A program made the translations under genes and the position numbers. The notes below the pieces were generated by a model. The model did no database searches. It had not been told where the DNA came from and saw only the letters and a list, made by a program, of their open reading frames with translations. A stretch of 64,000 nt of DNA from Rhodoferax potami (GTDB lineage: Bacteria > Pseudomonadota > Gammaproteobacteria > Burkholderiales > Burkholderiaceae_C). Positions 35,909-44,589 of this stretch are shown here, in pieces. The DNA lies in contig NZ_JAVBIJ010000001.1 of the NCBI RefSeq assembly GCF_032193765.1, forward strand, positions 2,108,001-2,172,000, given 5' to 3'. Positions within the stretch are counted from its first letter, which is position 1. Each line of letters starts with the position of its first letter.

Positions 35909-35943
35909 CCACCCGCCCCGCAAAGCCCCGAAATGGCGGGTGG
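35909..35943. other. 9-bp inverted repeat between the two-component genes and the EF-hand gene
   Basis: CCACCCGCC (35909-35917) and GGCGGGTGG (35935-35943) are perfect inverted copies 17 bases apart. The pair lies 34-68 bp upstream of the response-regulator start. It could be an operator, an mRNA hairpin or both. Confidence 0.5.
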
Positions 35944-36098
35944 GCCGCCCGCATCTCCCCGCTTGAAACCGCCTTGTGTATCAGGCCCGGTACAAAGCAG
36001 ACAAACCGGCGATACCTGCGCTTTCAAGAATGGGGCGGTCGCTCGGTGCTTGTGGTTCCGGGTGGCACACCAACCACCTATTTTGAAAGGAAATGACC

Positions 36099-36908
36099 AT
36101 GAGCAGCATCAGCGGGGTCAGTGGCTCCAGCAGCGCTTGGGCCGCAGTCAGTGCGCAGCGGGCGCAGCACCAGGCGAAGATGTTCGCCAAGGTCGATACC
36201 GACAGCAGTGGCGGCGTCGACCAGACCGAACTCAGCAGTATGTTGAGCGACGTCGCCAGCAAAACCGGGGCCAGCCTGGGCGACAGTCAAGAGTTGTTCA
36301 CCAAAATGGACAGCAACGCCGACGGCAGCCTCTCCAGCGACGAGCTGGACAAGGGCATGAAAGACCTGATGCCTCCGCCATCGACCATGGACTTCGCACA
36401 GTCGCGCGGCATGGGCGGCAGCAATGGCAGCCAGGACGACCTGTTCAGCAAGGTCGACACGGATAGAGATGGCGCGGTCAGCCAGGACGAGCTGCAAGTG
36501 CTGACCGACAAAATCAAGTCAGAGTCCGGCCAATACGTCAGCCAGGATTTCAGCCTGCTCGATGCCGATGGCAGCGGCTCTTTGTCGCAGGCTGAGTTCG
36601 ATGCCGGCCGGCCCCAGCCGCCCGCGGGTGCCCAAGGGCCCCAAGGCGCACAAGGCCCCGGTGGTCCGGGCGGCCCGGGCGGTCCTCCTCCAAGCGGCGG
36701 CCCCGGCGGTGCCGGCAAGACCGAGTCCAGCAGCACCACCACTTACGACACGCTGGACACCAACCAGGACGGCACCGTGTCCGAGATGGAACGCATGGTG
36801 GGCGAACTCCAAGAGGCCGTCGCCAGCCTAGCCAGCAGCAGCGATGCCAGCGGCAACACCACCACCAACCAGCAAATTGCCGAGCTGGCCCAAAAGATCT
36901 ACGCCTAG
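36099..36908 (+). CDS. five-EF-hand protein with Gly/Pro-rich linker
   Basis: This 269-residue protein has five canonical EF-hand loops: residues 33-44 (DTDSSGGVDQTE), 71-82 (DSNADGSLSSDE), 120-131 (DTDRDGAVSQDE), 155-166 (DADGSGSLSQAE) and 220-231 (DTNQDGTVSEME). All keep Asp at position 1 and Glu at 12, so calcium binding is expected. Residues 172-206 form a collagen-like, Gly/Pro/Gln-rich linker. The Ser-rich N-terminus is not a classical signal peptide. Such proteins are sometimes labelled XopAW-like effectors in databases, but no type III system is visible here. ATG 36099 is preferred over 36093 because AAGGA (36087-36091) then has normal spacing. It is divergent from a two-component system. 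Confidence 0.9.
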   Translation: MSSISGVSGSSSAWAAVSAQRAQHQAKMFAKVDTDSSGGVDQTELSSMLSDVASKTGASLGDSQELFTKMDSNADGSLSSDELDKGMKDLMPPPSTMDFAQSRGMGGSNGSQDDLFSKVDTDRDGAVSQDELQVLTDKIKSESGQYVSQDFSLLDADGSGSLSQAEFDAGRPQPPAGAQGPQGAQGPGGPGGPGGPPPSGGPGGAGKTESSSTTTYDTLDTNQDGTVSEMERMVGELQEAVASLASSSDASGNTTTNQQIAELAQKIYA

Positions 36909-36955
36909 GTCGCCGAGGGCCTGACCGACAGTACCCGCACCCTCAGTACTTCCGC

Positions 36956-37014
36956 ATGATTTAGGTCTCTAGCGCAGGTATTCATTGCGCCTGCCGCTCC
37001 TGAATTCATAGCAA
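36956..37014 (+). repeat. dispersed element, copy 8
   Basis: This copy reads ATGATTTAGGTCTCTAGCGC, AGGTATTCATTGCGCCTGCC and GCTCCTGAATTCATAGCAAA. It lies in the gap between the EF-hand gene and the export operon. Confidence 0.7.
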
Positions 37015-37127
37015 ATACAAGGCCGGGCCATTTCGGTGGATCCGGCCTTTTTGCTGCCTCGGCCTGTCTTTACCCGTCTTTACCTGCACAGCATGAAGGC
37101 GACACCCCAGCACCACACCATCGGCCT

Positions 37128-38600
37128 ATGGCACCTTTTCCCTCCTCTTCACGTCGTTTGCCGCTGCGGCATTGCGCAGCCGCATGCCTGCTGGCCGTGG
37201 CCGCGCTGGGCAGCCAGGCGGCCACCATGGATCCGCCAGATGCTGTGCCTGCTGCCGCGCCGGTGGCGCTACCGTCGCAATGGACGCAGGCCAGCAGCGC
37301 CACACCCGACAGCCTTGCCCGGTGGTGGGAGCTGTTCCAGGACCCACAGCTCTCCGCCCTGGTCATCCAAGCGCTGCAAGCCAACCCCAGCCTGCGCAAG
37401 GCCACGGCCGCACTGCAGCAAGCGCGCGCCCTGCGCGATGCCAAACAAGGTGCCCTGCTGCCCGGCCTGAACGCCAGCGGCTCCGGCCAGCGCAACCAGA
37501 CCAACGAGCTGCCGGCCACCAACGCCTTCAAAGTTGGGCTGGACGCCAGCTGGGAGCCAGACCTCTTCGGCGCCAAGCGCGCCGCCCTGAATGCCAGCGA
37601 AGGCGACGCCCAAGCCCAGCAAGCCACGCTGGCCGATGCCCAGGTCTCGCTGGCAGCCGAGGTGGCCTTGGCCTATTTGCAACTGCGCGGCCAGCAAAGC
37701 CAGCTGGCGATTGCGCAGACCAACCTCAGCAGCCAGCAAGAAACCTTGCAGCTCACCGACTGGCGCGCCCAGGCCGGCCTGACCACAAGCCTGGAGGTAG
37801 CGCAAGCGCGCACGGCAGTTGAGCAAACCCGGGCCGAGATCCCGACCCTGCAGGCCAGCATTGCAGCCAGCCAACACAGCCTGGCGGTGCTGACCGGGCA
37901 AACCCCTACCGCGCTAGTGAGCCCGCTCGGCACGGCGGCCCCCATTCCGCGTGCGCCCGAGCAGTTGGCCATGGCCTTTCCGGCAGACACCTTGCGCCAG
38001 CGCCCCGATGTGCGCGCCGAGGAGGCGCGCATCGCCGCCGCCCTGGCCCGTGTCGAGGTAGCGGATGCAGCGCGCTACCCCACGTTTTCGATTGGCGGAT
38101 CGCTAGGGCTGAGCGCAGTGACCTTGGCCGGGCTGACCAATGGCGCCAGCGTGCTCAGCAGCCTGCTGGCCAGTGTGTCGCTGCCGGTGTTGGACGGCGG
38201 CGCCAATGCCGCCACCCTGCGGGCCCAAAAGGCCGCACTGGTGCAAGCCCAAGCCAGCTACCAAAGCACGGTGCTCACCGCACTGCAAGAGGTGGAAGAC
38301 GCCCTGGCCGCCCTGCGTGGCCAGCGCGCACGCCTGCAGCATCTGCAAAGCGCCGCCAGTGCAGCCGAGCTGGCCGCACTCTTAGCCAGCCAGCGCTACA
38401 CCAGCGGGCTGATCGACTTTCAAACCGTGCTGAGCACCCAGCGCACCCTCTTGAGCGCGCAAAACAGCGTGGCCAACACCCTGACCGACCTGGGCACCGG
38501 CCATGTGCGCCTCTACAAGGCGCTGGGCGGCGGCTGGCAGCCTGACGCTGCAGCCACCCAAGCCGCCACGCCCGCCCCACTTTCTGCAGGACAACCATGA
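37128..38600 (+). CDS. outer-membrane efflux factor (TolC/NodT type)
   Basis: This is the outer-membrane channel of the export operon. The 490-residue protein has an N-terminal signal (LPLRHCAAACLLAVAALGSQA; a lipobox is not clear) and the two repeated halves of the NodT/TolC fold, each ending in long helices. Family stretches include RWWELFQDPQLSALV, GLDASWEPDLFGAKRAAL, LRQRPDVRAEEARIAAA and RYTSGLIDFQTVLSTQRTL, which are typical of OprM/NodT lipoproteins. Its stop overlaps the adaptor's start (ATGA). The start is uncertain; ATG 37128 has only a weak ribosome site. Confidence 0.93.
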   Translation: MAPFPSSSRRLPLRHCAAACLLAVAALGSQAATMDPPDAVPAAAPVALPSQWTQASSATPDSLARWWELFQDPQLSALVIQALQANPSLRKATAALQQARALRDAKQGALLPGLNASGSGQRNQTNELPATNAFKVGLDASWEPDLFGAKRAALNASEGDAQAQQATLADAQVSLAAEVALAYLQLRGQQSQLAIAQTNLSSQQETLQLTDWRAQAGLTTSLEVAQARTAVEQTRAEIPTLQASIAASQHSLAVLTGQTPTALVSPLGTAAPIPRAPEQLAMAFPADTLRQRPDVRAEEARIAAALARVEVADAARYPTFSIGGSLGLSAVTLAGLTNGASVLSSLLASVSLPVLDGGANAATLRAQKAALVQAQASYQSTVLTALQEVEDALAALRGQRARLQHLQSAASAAELAALLASQRYTSGLIDFQTVLSTQRTLLSAQNSVANTLTDLGTGHVRLYKALGGGWQPDAAATQAATPAPLSAGQP

Positions 38601-39928
38601 GCACCGACACCGCACCCATTTCTTCCGCCGTGCCCAGCACCGCCGATATTCAGGCCTTGCTGCAAACCGCACCCCCACCCGTCTGGTGGCGCCGGCCTGT
38701 GGTGTGGGGCAGCGCCGCCGCCGTGCTGCTCGCCCTGGCAGGCGCCTATGCGTGGCAAAACCAGCGCCAAGCCCAAGCGGCGCCCACCTATGTGAGCGAG
38801 GTCGTGCAACGCGGTAACCTCACCCTCAGCGTGTCGGCCAATGGCACGCTGCAGCCCACCCGCTCGGTCAACATCGGCAGCGAGCTCTCGGGCACGGTAC
38901 GCAATGTGCTGGTGGATGTGAACGACCGTGTGCGCAAAGGCCAACTGCTGGTCGAGCTGGACACCGCCAAACTCAACGACCAGCTCACCAAAAGCCGCGC
39001 CGCCCTGAGTGCCACCCAGGCCAAAGTGGCGCAAACCGTGGTCACCGTCAAAGAGTCCCAGCTCAGCCTGGCCCGGCTGGAAGAGGTGGCCCGCCTCTCG
39101 GGCGGCAAGGTTCCGTCCAAAACCGAACTCGACAGCGCCCGCGCCACCCTGGAGCGCGCCCAGGCCGACGAGGCCAGCGCCCGCGCCAGTGTGATCGAGG
39201 CGCAAGCCGGTGTGTCCAGCGACGCTACCAACCTGTCGAAGGCGTCGATCCGCTCGTCGATCGACGGCGTGGTGCTCACCCGCACTGTCGAGCCGGGCAA
39301 TGCGGTAGCCGCATCGCTGCAAGCCGTCACGCTGCTGAGCGTGGCAGAAGACCTGAGCAAGCTGCGCCTGCAGGTGAATGTGGACGAGGCCGATGTGGGC
39401 TCGGTGAAAGTGGGGCAAAAAGCCAGCTTCACCGTCAGCGCCTACCCTTCGCGCAGATTTCCCGCCACCATCACCCGCGTGGCCTATGGCTCCACCACGA
39501 CTGAGAATGTGGTCACTTACATCACCTATTTGGAGGTCGACAACAGCGACCTGACCCTGCGCCCCGGCATGACAGCCACCGCCACCATCACCGCCACGGA
39601 GCGCAAAGACGTGCTGTTGGTGCCCAACACCGCCCTGCGCTACAGCCCCAGCAGCACGGCTGGCAAGGCCGGTGCAGGTGCCGGTGCTGGTGGCAGCAGC
39701 GTTGTGGGCAGCCTTTTGCCCCGTATGCCCGGCGGCACCGCCCGCAAAACCGCAGGCACCGCGGCCGGCGGCAACAAACAGGTGTGGGTGCTGCGCGATG
39801 GCGTGGCCACCGCCGTCCCGGTGCAAACCGGCATCAGCGACGGCCGCATGACCGAAGTCACCGGCGGCGAGCTGGCCCCCGATATGCTGGTGATCACCGA
39901 CCAGCGCAGCGCCGGGGCCAAACCATGA
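38597..39928 (+). CDS. periplasmic adaptor (MacA-like membrane fusion protein)
   Basis: This adaptor links the inner-membrane ABC pump to the outer-membrane channel. The 443-residue protein has one N-terminal membrane helix (about residues 37-55), a lipoyl/barrel-sandwich part (NGTLQPTRSVNIGSELSGTV), an alpha-helical hairpin, a second lipoyl half (SIRSSIDGVVLTRTVEPGN) and a beta-barrel and membrane-proximal domain, as in MacA. A Gly/Ala-rich insert lies near residues 350-395 (AGKAGAGAGAGG), perhaps a flexible loop. It overlaps both neighbours by four bases, indicating translational coupling. Confidence 0.94.
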   Translation: MSTDTAPISSAVPSTADIQALLQTAPPPVWWRRPVVWGSAAAVLLALAGAYAWQNQRQAQAAPTYVSEVVQRGNLTLSVSANGTLQPTRSVNIGSELSGTVRNVLVDVNDRVRKGQLLVELDTAKLNDQLTKSRAALSATQAKVAQTVVTVKESQLSLARLEEVARLSGGKVPSKTELDSARATLERAQADEASARASVIEAQAGVSSDATNLSKASIRSSIDGVVLTRTVEPGNAVAASLQAVTLLSVAEDLSKLRLQVNVDEADVGSVKVGQKASFTVSAYPSRRFPATITRVAYGSTTTENVVTYITYLEVDNSDLTLRPGMTATATITATERKDVLLVPNTALRYSPSSTAGKAGAGAGAGGSSVVGSLLPRMPGGTARKTAGTAAGGNKQVWVLRDGVATAVPVQTGISDGRMTEVTGGELAPDMLVITDQRSAGAKP

Positions 39929-40662
39929 GTGCGGCACCGCTGATTGAGCTCAAGGGCGTGACCCGCACCTATGGCGAAGGCGCTACCGCCCTGCAGGCCC
40001 TCAAAGGGGTGAACCTGCGCATTGAGGCCGGGGACTTTGTGGCCATCATGGGTCCCAGCGGCTCGGGCAAGTCCACCGCCATGAACACCCTGGGCTGCCT
40101 TGACACACCCACCACCGGCGAATACTTGTTCCAGGGCGTGCACGTCGAAACCTTGGGCCGCGACCAGCGCGCACGCCTGCGCCGCCACTACCTGGGCTTT
40201 GTGTTTCAGGGCTTTAACTTGCTGGCCCGCACCTCGGCGCAAGAAAATGTGGAGCTGCCCTTGCTGTACCGCGGAGAGTCGGCACAAGCGCGCCACCAGG
40301 CCGCAGCACGGGCGCTGGCCCAGGTGGGCCTGCAAGGCTGGGAGCACCACACACCGGCCGAACTGTCTGGAGGGCAGCAGCAGCGAGTGGCGATTGCCCG
40401 CGCCATCGTCACCCAACCCACCGTGCTGCTGGCCGACGAGCCCACCGGAAACCTCGACACCAAACGCAGCGCCGAAATCATGGAGCTGCTGCAAGACCTG
40501 AACGTGCAGCACGGCATTACCGTGCTCATGGTGACCCACGAACCCGACATGGCGGCCTATGCCAAACGCATGGTGCGTTTTGTGGACGGCCTGGTGGAGA
40601 GTGATGTGCTCAACCCCCACCCTGTGCAGCGGCACGCAGCAGCCCCGCAAGAGGTGCACTGA
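39925..40662 (+). CDS. ABC transporter ATPase (MacB-like, separate subunit)
   Basis: This is the 245-residue ATPase of the MacB/LolD class. Walker A is GPSGSGKST, the signature is LSGGQQQRVAIARAI, Walker B is LLADEPTGNLD, and the H-loop is VTHEPDMAAYA. In E. coli MacB the ATPase and permease are fused; here they are separate genes with overlapping ends (ATGA at the start, TGATG at the end). The C-terminal tail (LNPHPVQRHAAAPQEVH) has no family match and is probably disordered. It powers export of an unknown substrate (macrolide, lipopeptide, peptide or siderophore are the typical ones). Confidence 0.95.
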   Translation: MSAAPLIELKGVTRTYGEGATALQALKGVNLRIEAGDFVAIMGPSGSGKSTAMNTLGCLDTPTTGEYLFQGVHVETLGRDQRARLRRHYLGFVFQGFNLLARTSAQENVELPLLYRGESAQARHQAAARALAQVGLQGWEHHTPAELSGGQQQRVAIARAIVTQPTVLLADEPTGNLDTKRSAEIMELLQDLNVQHGITVLMVTHEPDMAAYAKRMVRFVDGLVESDVLNPHPVQRHAAAPQEVH

Positions 40663-41870
40663 TGCTGCTCAACACCATATTGCTGGCCCTGCGCTCCATC
40701 CGGCGCAACCTGATGCGGTCCTTTCTCACGGTGCTGGGCATTGTGATCGGCGTGAGCGCCGTCATCACCATGGTGACCTTGGGCAACGGCGCCACACAGG
40801 CGGTGCAGACCCAAATATCGAGCCTGGGCACCAACTTGCTGCAAATCCGCCCCGGCCAACGCATGGGCCCGGGTGCTGGGGGTGGCGCAGCGCCGTCCTT
40901 CAAAGAGGCCGATGCCACCGCCATTGCCGGCCAGATCGGCGGGGTCTCGGCGGTAGCGCCCGAGTCGCGCAGCAGCGCTACGGTGGTGGCCAATGGCCGC
41001 AACTGGACGTCGAGCGTGGTCGGCAGCAGCAATGCCTGGCTCACCACTGGCAACTGGCTGCTCCAGGAGGGACGCGAGTTCAGCGACGACGAGCTGCGCG
41101 CCGGCGCCGCCAGCTGCATCATTGGCGAAACCGTGCGCCGCGAAATGTTTGGCAGCACCCCGGCCCTGGGCCAGGCCCTGCGGGTCAAGCAGGTGTCGTG
41201 CGAGGTGGTAGGCATTCTGGCCTCCAAGGGCCAGGGCAGCTTTGGCAACGACCAGGACGATGTGGTGCTGGTGCCCCTCAAAACCCTGCAACGCCGCATC
41301 ACCGGCAACACCCGGGTCAACACACTGCTGGTCTCCATGGCCGAGGGCAGCGATGCCACCCGCATCAAGGCGGGCATTACCCAGCTGCTGCGCGAGCAGC
41401 GCAAGCTGGCCGATGGTGTGGAAGACAACTTCAACGTGCTGGACACCAAGCAACTGGCCGACACCCTGTCGGGCACCACACAGATCATGACCACCCTTTT
41501 GGGCGCCGTGGCCGCCGTGAGCCTGCTGGTGGGCGGCATCGGAGTGATGAACATCATGCTGGTAAGCGTGACTGAGCGCACCCGCGAGATCGGCCTGCGC
41601 CTGGCCATCGGCGCGCTGGAGCGCGAGGTGCTGCTGCAGTTCCTGATCGAAGCCGTGGTGCTCGCCTCGCTGGGCGGCCTGCTGGGGGTGGCGCTGGCCA
41701 CGGTCGCGTCTTTGGGCTTGGCCGCGCTGATGCAGATCCCCTACAGCTTCAACCTCGGGGTGAACCTGATGTCGTTTGCCTTCTCGGCGGCCATTGGCGT
41801 GGTGTTTGGTTTTGTGCCCGCCCGTCGGGCCGCACGGCTGGACCCGATCGAGGCACTGCGGCACGAATGA
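40662..41870 (+). CDS. ABC permease with MacB/FtsX fold
   Basis: This is the 402-residue membrane subunit of the pump. It has a first helix (about residues 20-42, LTVLGIVIGVSAVITMVTLG), a large periplasmic MacB core domain and three C-terminal helices (starting TTLLGAVAAVSLLVGGIGVM and ending in a coupling stretch ARRAARLDPIEALRHE). This is the mechanotransmission fold of MacB, which moves periplasmic substrates outward rather than importing them. It is the last gene of the four-gene operon. Confidence 0.95.
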   Translation: MLLNTILLALRSIRRNLMRSFLTVLGIVIGVSAVITMVTLGNGATQAVQTQISSLGTNLLQIRPGQRMGPGAGGGAAPSFKEADATAIAGQIGGVSAVAPESRSSATVVANGRNWTSSVVGSSNAWLTTGNWLLQEGREFSDDELRAGAASCIIGETVRREMFGSTPALGQALRVKQVSCEVVGILASKGQGSFGNDQDDVVLVPLKTLQRRITGNTRVNTLLVSMAEGSDATRIKAGITQLLREQRKLADGVEDNFNVLDTKQLADTLSGTTQIMTTLLGAVAAVSLLVGGIGVMNIMLVSVTERTREIGLRLAIGALEREVLLQFLIEAVVLASLGGLLGVALATVASLGLAALMQIPYSFNLGVNLMSFAFSAAIGVVFGFVPARRAARLDPIEALRHE

Positions 41871-41875
41871 ACTGG

Positions 41876-41909
41876 GGCAGAGGAGTTTTGATCAAAAAAC
41901 GCCTCTGGC
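41876..41909. terminator. possible bidirectional terminator between the permease and purN
   Basis: CAGAGG-A-GTTTT and AAAAAAC-G-CCTCTG face each other across GATC. The stem is imperfect, but the T and A runs lie inside it, so some function as a terminator of convergent genes is possible. Confidence 0.4.
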
Positions 41910-41950
41910 CCTCTATTTACCTGCGCAAGAAGCTACTTATTTGATAGCAA
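41908..41950 (+). repeat. dispersed element, copy 9
   Basis: This copy reads GCCCTCTATTTACCTGCGCA then AGAAGCTACTTATTTGATAG and CAA. The CTA within GCTAC is the purN stop codon on the minus strand, so the last purN codons (AALLSNK) come from the element. Confidence 0.6.
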
Positions 41951-42526
41951 CGCCGCAACCGTGCGGGGGTAAATGCGGTGCTCCTGCGTAAGCACCCGCG
42001 CGGACAGGGTTTCGGCGGTGTCCCCCGGCAGCACGGGCACCACGGCCTGCTCCAGAATCGGCCCGTGGTCCAGCTCAGGCGTTACCAGGTGCACGGTGGC
42101 ACCGGCAAACTTGCAACCGGCATCCAGCGCCCGCTGGTGGGTGTGCAAGCCGCCAAAGGCCGGCAAGAGCGAGGGGTGAATGTTCACCAAGCGCCCGGCA
42201 AATTTCTCCACAAAACCCGCGGTGAGGATGCGCATGAACCCGGCCAGCACCACCAACACCGGTGCTTGCGGCGTGTCGTAGCGGTTGATCAACTCAGCCA
42301 GCGCGGCATCGAATGCTTCGCGGTCGGCATAGGTTTTGTGGTCGAGCACATGGGTATCGAGCCCCTGCTCTTTGCCGAACACCAAGCCGCTCGCGGTGCC
42401 TTTGTTGCTGATAACCGCGGCCACGCGGGCGCCATAACGGCTTGCCCAGTCTTCTTTTTGGGATGCGCGCACGATGGCAGCCATGTTGGAGCCACCGCCA
42501 GAGATCAAAATCACAATGTTTTTCAT
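41933..42526 (-). CDS. purN: phosphoribosylglycinamide formyltransferase
   Basis: PurN transfers formyl from 10-formyl-THF to GAR in purine synthesis. The 197-residue length is normal. It starts MKNIVILISGGGSNMAAIV with the phosphate-binding loop. The catalytic site includes RLVNIHPSLLPAFGGLHTH (Asn, His) and the Asp in TPELDHGPI. ATG 42526 matches the family start; the longer open frame upstream is unrelated. Its start is only 13 bp from the divergent yceH gene, and its last codons overlap the dispersed repeat. Confidence 0.97.
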   Translation of the reverse strand: MKNIVILISGGGSNMAAIVRASQKEDWASRYGARVAAVISNKGTASGLVFGKEQGLDTHVLDHKTYADREAFDAALAELINRYDTPQAPVLVVLAGFMRILTAGFVEKFAGRLVNIHPSLLPAFGGLHTHQRALDAGCKFAGATVHLVTPELDHGPILEQAVVPVLPGDTAETLSARVLTQEHRIYPRTVAALLSNK

Positions 42527-42539
42527 AACTGGCTGAATT

Positions 42540-43214
42540 ATGACCACCCCCCTCCTGCTCTCCCCTGTCGAAGCCCGCGTGCTGGCCACCCTGATGGAAA
42601 AAGCCCGCACCGTGCCCGACAGCTACCCCCTGACCCTGAACAGCCTGCTGCTGGGCTGCAACCAAAAGACCAGCCGGGAGCCGCTGATGGAGCTGAGCGA
42701 GTCCGAAGTCAGCAGCGCTGTCGACAGCTTGCGCGAGGCCGGCCTGGTGCACGAGACCAGCGGCGGACGGGCCGTCAAGTTCACCCACAACGCCCAGCGC
42801 GGCATCGGTGTGCCCGAGCAAAGCGCGGTGCTGCTGGGCCTCTTGATGCTGCGCGGCCCGCAGACGGCTGCCGAGCTGCGGCTGAATGCCGAGCGCTGGT
42901 ACCGCTTTGCCGACACCTCGTCGGTCGAAGCATTTCTGGACGAGCTGCAAGAACGCAGTGAAGAGAAAGGCGGCCCCTTGGTCATCAAGCTCGACCGGGC
43001 ACCCGGTGCCCGCGAACAGCGCTGGGCCCACCTGCTGTGCGGGCCGGTCGACGCCAGCGCTGCGGTCATCAGCCGGTCCGGCGCTGCAGCGGGCCCTGCC
43101 GGCGCGGAGCTCCAGGCCCGGGTCACCCAACTCGAGGCCGAGGTTGCCGACCTGCGCGCCACGGTGCAAAAACTGTGCGCCGAACTCGGAATGTCGCAAC
43201 CTGGACAAGAATAA
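42540..43214 (+). CDS. YceH family protein (DUF480)
   Basis: This 224-residue YceH/UPF0502 family member has two winged-helix-like repeats. Family sequence is clear in [35 protein letters not shown] and [19 protein letters not shown] heptad-like tail (about residues 195-215, [20 protein letters not shown]) may form a coiled coil. The function is not established; a regulatory or DNA-binding role is likely from the folds. There is no ribosome site before ATG 42540, and the gap to the divergent purN start is only 13 bp. Confidence 0.93.
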   Translation: MTTPLLLSPVEARVLATLMEKARTVPDSYPLTLNSLLLGCNQKTSREPLMELSESEVSSAVDSLREAGLVHETSGGRAVKFTHNAQRGIGVPEQSAVLLGLLMLRGPQTAAELRLNAERWYRFADTSSVEAFLDELQERSEEKGGPLVIKLDRAPGAREQRWAHLLCGPVDASAAVISRSGAAAGPAGAELQARVTQLEAEVADLRATVQKLCAELGMSQPGQE

Positions 43215-43282
43215 AAGAACGATCGTGCTAAAACACGGGATGACGTTCAGCTGAACCGGATATCTAGACTGAGGAGACTGCA

Positions 43283-44488
43283 ATGGACTTGGCTTTCACG
43301 CCTGAAGAACAGGCTTTTCGCGAAGAGGTGCGCACTTGGGTACACGCCCATTTGCCCGCCGACATCGCCCACAAGGTGCACAACGCCCTGGAGTTGACCC
43401 GCGAGGACCATCAGCGCTGGGCCAAGATCTTGGGTGCCAAGGGCTGGCTGGGTTTCGGCTGGCCCAAGGAATTCGGCGGCCCCGGCTGGACCGCCATCCA
43501 AAAGCATTTGTTTGAAGAAGAATGCGCGCTCGCCGGCGCACCGCGGGTCATCCCCTTCGGCCCGGTGATGGTGGCGCCGGTGATCATGGCCTTTGGCAAC
43601 GCCGAACAGCAACAGCGCTTTTTGCCCGGTATTGCCAGCGGCGAAGTCTGGTGGAGCCAAGGCTACAGCGAACCGGGCTCCGGCTCGGACTTGGCCTCGG
43701 TCAAGACGCGTGCAGAGCGCCAGGGCAACAAATACATCGTGAACGGCCAGAAGACCTGGACCACGCTGGGCCAGTACGGCGAGTGGATCTTCTGCCTGGT
43801 GCGCACCAGCAATGAAGGTAAGCCACAGACCGGCATCAGCTTCCTGCTGATCGACATGAAGAGCCCCGGCGTGACGGTGCGCCCCATCATCATGCTGGAC
43901 GGCGGCCACGAGGTGAACGAAGTCTTTTTTGACAACGTGGAAGTCCCGGTAGAGAACCTCATCGGTGAAGAAAACAAGGGCTGGACCTACGCCAAACACC
44001 TGCTCAGCCACGAGCGCACCAACATTGCCGACATCAACCGCTCCAAGCGCGAGCTGGAGCGCCTCAAGCGCATCGCCAAGCGCGAAGGTGTGTGGGAAGA
44101 CAGCCGCTTCCGCGATGAAATCGCCAAGCTGGAGGTCGATGTCGTTGCGCTTGAAATGATGGTGCTGCGCGTGCTGTCGGCTGAGAAGAGCGGCAAGAAC
44201 TCGCTGGACATTGCAGGCCTGTTGAAGATCCGTGGCAGCGAGATCCAGCAGCGCTACAGCGAACTGATGATGCTGGCCGCCGGTCCTTTCGCCCTTCCGC
44301 TCATCCGCGAAGCCATGGAAGCCGGCTGGCAAGGCGACGCCGCTGCTGGCGCCCTGGGTGGCTTCCCCGGTGGTGAAGTGGGGAATGCGCCTTTGGCCTC
44401 CGCTTACTTCAACCTGCGCAAGACCACCATTTACGGCGGCAGCAATGAAGTGCAACGCAACATCGTAGCCCAAGTTGTCCTTGGCTAG
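43283..44488 (+). CDS. acyl-CoA dehydrogenase, PimC-like large subunit
   Basis: This is a 401-residue FAD-dependent acyl-CoA dehydrogenase. It has the N-terminal helical part (TPEEQAFREEVRTWVHAH), the middle beta domain (SEPGSGSDLASVKTRA, GQKTWTTLGQYGEWIF) and the C-terminal helical domain ending with TTIYGGSNEVQRNIVAQ. The pairing with a second, shorter dehydrogenase on the same strand resembles the PimC/PimD pair used for pimeloyl-CoA and related dicarboxyl-CoA breakdown. The substrate is inferred from that layout only. A GAGGAG ribosome site precedes the ATG. Confidence 0.93.
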   Translation: MDLAFTPEEQAFREEVRTWVHAHLPADIAHKVHNALELTREDHQRWAKILGAKGWLGFGWPKEFGGPGWTAIQKHLFEEECALAGAPRVIPFGPVMVAPVIMAFGNAEQQQRFLPGIASGEVWWSQGYSEPGSGSDLASVKTRAERQGNKYIVNGQKTWTTLGQYGEWIFCLVRTSNEGKPQTGISFLLIDMKSPGVTVRPIIMLDGGHEVNEVFFDNVEVPVENLIGEENKGWTYAKHLLSHERTNIADINRSKRELERLKRIAKREGVWEDSRFRDEIAKLEVDVVALEMMVLRVLSAEKSGKNSLDIAGLLKIRGSEIQQRYSELMMLAAGPFALPLIREAMEAGWQGDAAAGALGGFPGGEVGNAPLASAYFNLRKTTIYGGSNEVQRNIVAQVVLG

Positions 44489-44533
44489 CGCCATAGGACA
44501 ACCCGGGCCCAGCCGACAAGACGAGCACCCCCA

Positions 44534-44555
44534 AGCCCCCTCTCAGAAGGGGGCT
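44534..44555 (+). other. 8-bp hairpin between the dehydrogenase genes
   Basis: AGCCCCCT and AGGGGGCT enclose CTCAGA. No T run follows, so it is more likely an mRNA-stabilising or attenuating hairpin than a terminator. It might set different levels of the two subunits. Confidence 0.45.
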
Positions 44556-44589
44556 CCAGAAAGAGCTTCGCTCACTATTGGAGAGAGTT

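Noticed and set aside
36614..36718. Short repeats in the Gly/Pro-rich part of the EF-hand gene
   Set aside because: They are codon repeats of a collagen-like linker, not a CRISPR array or a separate repeat element.
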